NCBI GenBank assembly: GCA_963749415.1 | Contig: CAVVMG010000001.1 | Location: forward strand, 744,001 to 808,000 | Origin: JALYNX01 sp963749415 | Lineage (GTDB): Bacteria; Actinomycetota; Acidimicrobiia; Spongiisociales; ZC4RG35 | Length of the DNA stretch: 64,000 nucleotides | Direction: 5' to 3' | In this document: in pieces, positions 63,419-64,000 of the stretch | Layout of the letters: the number at the start of each line of letters is the position of its first letter | Position numbering within the stretch: position 1 is the stretch's first letter | Position numbers and translations under genes: made by a program | The notes under the pieces: model-generated | The model's input: only the letters and a program-made list of their open reading frames with translations | Told to the model about the DNA's origin: nothing | Databases searched by the model: none

Positions 63419-64000
63419 CTAGACCGACTTCGATCTGACCGCTGCGATCGCCTGATCGATAGACGGATAGACGGCGGGGCCTGTCCCACGCTCGTCCGAC
63501 GGCAACAAATCGCGAACCTGTCCGATGTCGTGGGCCAGAACCAGGTCGACCTCTCGTTCTCGGAGCTCGTCGGTGACCTCGATGAGCATTTGCACCGCGG
63601 TGACGTCGATCGCCGGAATGGTCTCGGCGTCGATGATCACCGCCTTCGTCCCGGCGTCCGCCGCCGCGGCACGCACTCGTGCCCGCACAGAGTCCGCATT
63701 GGCGAAAAAGAGCCCGCTCTCCACGCGCAGCACAACGATGCCTTGCGGCGGCACCGCCTCCGGTCGCCGCTCGACATCGACGTAGACATCGGTGCCCGGG
63801 ACCACTCCGAGCTGAGCGACATGAGGTCTGGACGCCCGGTAGACGATGAGCAGGATGGACACGATGATCCCGATGAACAGCCCGGGCAGAGTGTCGAAGA
63901 TGAGGACACCGAGTAAGGCGGCGAGGGCGGCAATGAAGTCGGGACGGGCCGCCGCTCCGTAGATCTCGCCCAGATGCTCGGTGTATGCCCGATACAAGTC
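63419..64000 (-). CDS. SulP family anion transporter, C-terminal part with STAS domain (partial)
   Basis: About 193 residues of the C-terminal end are in the window. The start of the gene lies beyond 64000. The visible section begins in a cytoplasmic loop, has a last membrane helix pair (ALAALLGVLIFDTLPGLFIGIIVSILLIV), then a STAS domain with GIVVLRVESGLFFANADSVR, VIIDAETIPAIDVTAVQML and the final DQAIAAVRSKSV. SulP proteins carry sulfate, bicarbonate or other anions. The specific ion cannot be told from this end. It converges on the aminotransferase with a 3-nt gap. Confidence 0.9.
   Translation of the reverse strand, partial: DLYRAYTEHLGEIYGAAARPDFIAALAALLGVLIFDTLPGLFIGIIVSILLIVYRASRPHVAQLGVVPGTDVYVDVERRPEAVPPQGIVVLRVESGLFFANADSVRARVRAAAADAGTKAVIIDAETIPAIDVTAVQMLIEVTDELREREVDLVLAHDIGQVRDLLPSDERGTGPAVYPSIDQAIAAVRSKSV

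Noticed and set aside
1..64000. tRNA or rRNA genes, CRISPR arrays, insertion sequences, phage genes or toxin-antitoxin pairs
   Set aside because: I looked for cloverleaf arms, direct-repeat and spacer patterns, transposase motifs and phage structural genes on both strands and saw none that I could support.

Overview
The window is GC-rich, densely packed bacterial DNA with short intergenic gaps, many GTG starts and many 1-4 nt ATGA/GTGA overlaps. Protein families such as an Eis-type acetyltransferase, adenylylatable type I glutamine synthetase, standalone PurS/PurQ/PurL, a SHOCT protein and a DUF6325-like protein suggest an actinomycete-type organism (Actinomycetota, possibly class Acidimicrobiia). 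The class is inference. I saw no tRNA, rRNA, CRISPR array or insertion sequence, and no stretch above about 300 bases without a gene.

Layout. 0-7.3 kb: a minus-strand operon hyuA - secreted 5'-nucleotidase - alkD - hyuB - glcD-like oxidase, which runs off the left edge. 7.3-11.2 kb: a small Nfu_N protein, two membrane-anchored unknowns, an Eis-type acetyltransferase and a DUF1963 protein. 11.2-28.4 kb: glnA and most of de novo purine synthesis (purA-purD, purE, purB, purC-purS-purQ-purL), interspersed with AlkB, a YcaQ-type glycosylase, a ThrE-like exporter, an acyl-CoA dehydrogenase, a GNAT and a PaaI-type thioesterase. 28.4-41.5 kb: an accessory island, lower in GC where sampled, with a formamidase-family hydrolase, an aldo/keto reductase and a mannoside-type locus. 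That locus has a solute-binding lipoprotein, two permeases, a YesL-like protein, a giant GH38 alpha-mannosidase, a cytosolic parvulin-like protein and a GntR regulator fused to a solute-binding-protein domain. 41.6-47.3 kb: pfkA, mobA, small membrane proteins, then purF-purM-thioesterase. 47.3-58.4 kb: purine degradation (adenine deaminase, three-subunit xanthine dehydrogenase, 8-oxoguanine/guanine deaminase, urate oxidase, HIU hydrolase, an allantoicase-OHCU decarboxylase fusion, allantoinase) around a DUF6986-type aldolase. 58.5-64 kb: an HdeD-like protein, two secreted beta-propeller lipoproteins, a class III aminotransferase and the C-terminal part of a SulP transporter.

How it fits together. 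The window holds ten de novo purine synthesis genes on one side and a nearly complete route from adenine, guanine or 8-oxoguanine to ureidoglycolate plus urea on the other. The accessory island lies between purL and purF, which are commonly neighbours. The secreted 5'-nucleotidase could supply nucleosides from outside the cell.

Caution on sequence quality. At least 15 single-base indels interrupt otherwise intact genes (purA twice, purD, purL, allB twice, both sugar-transport genes, the GntR fusion and others), mostly in short homopolymers or dinucleotide repeats. I read these as residual assembly errors and annotate the genes as single frameshifted CDSs.
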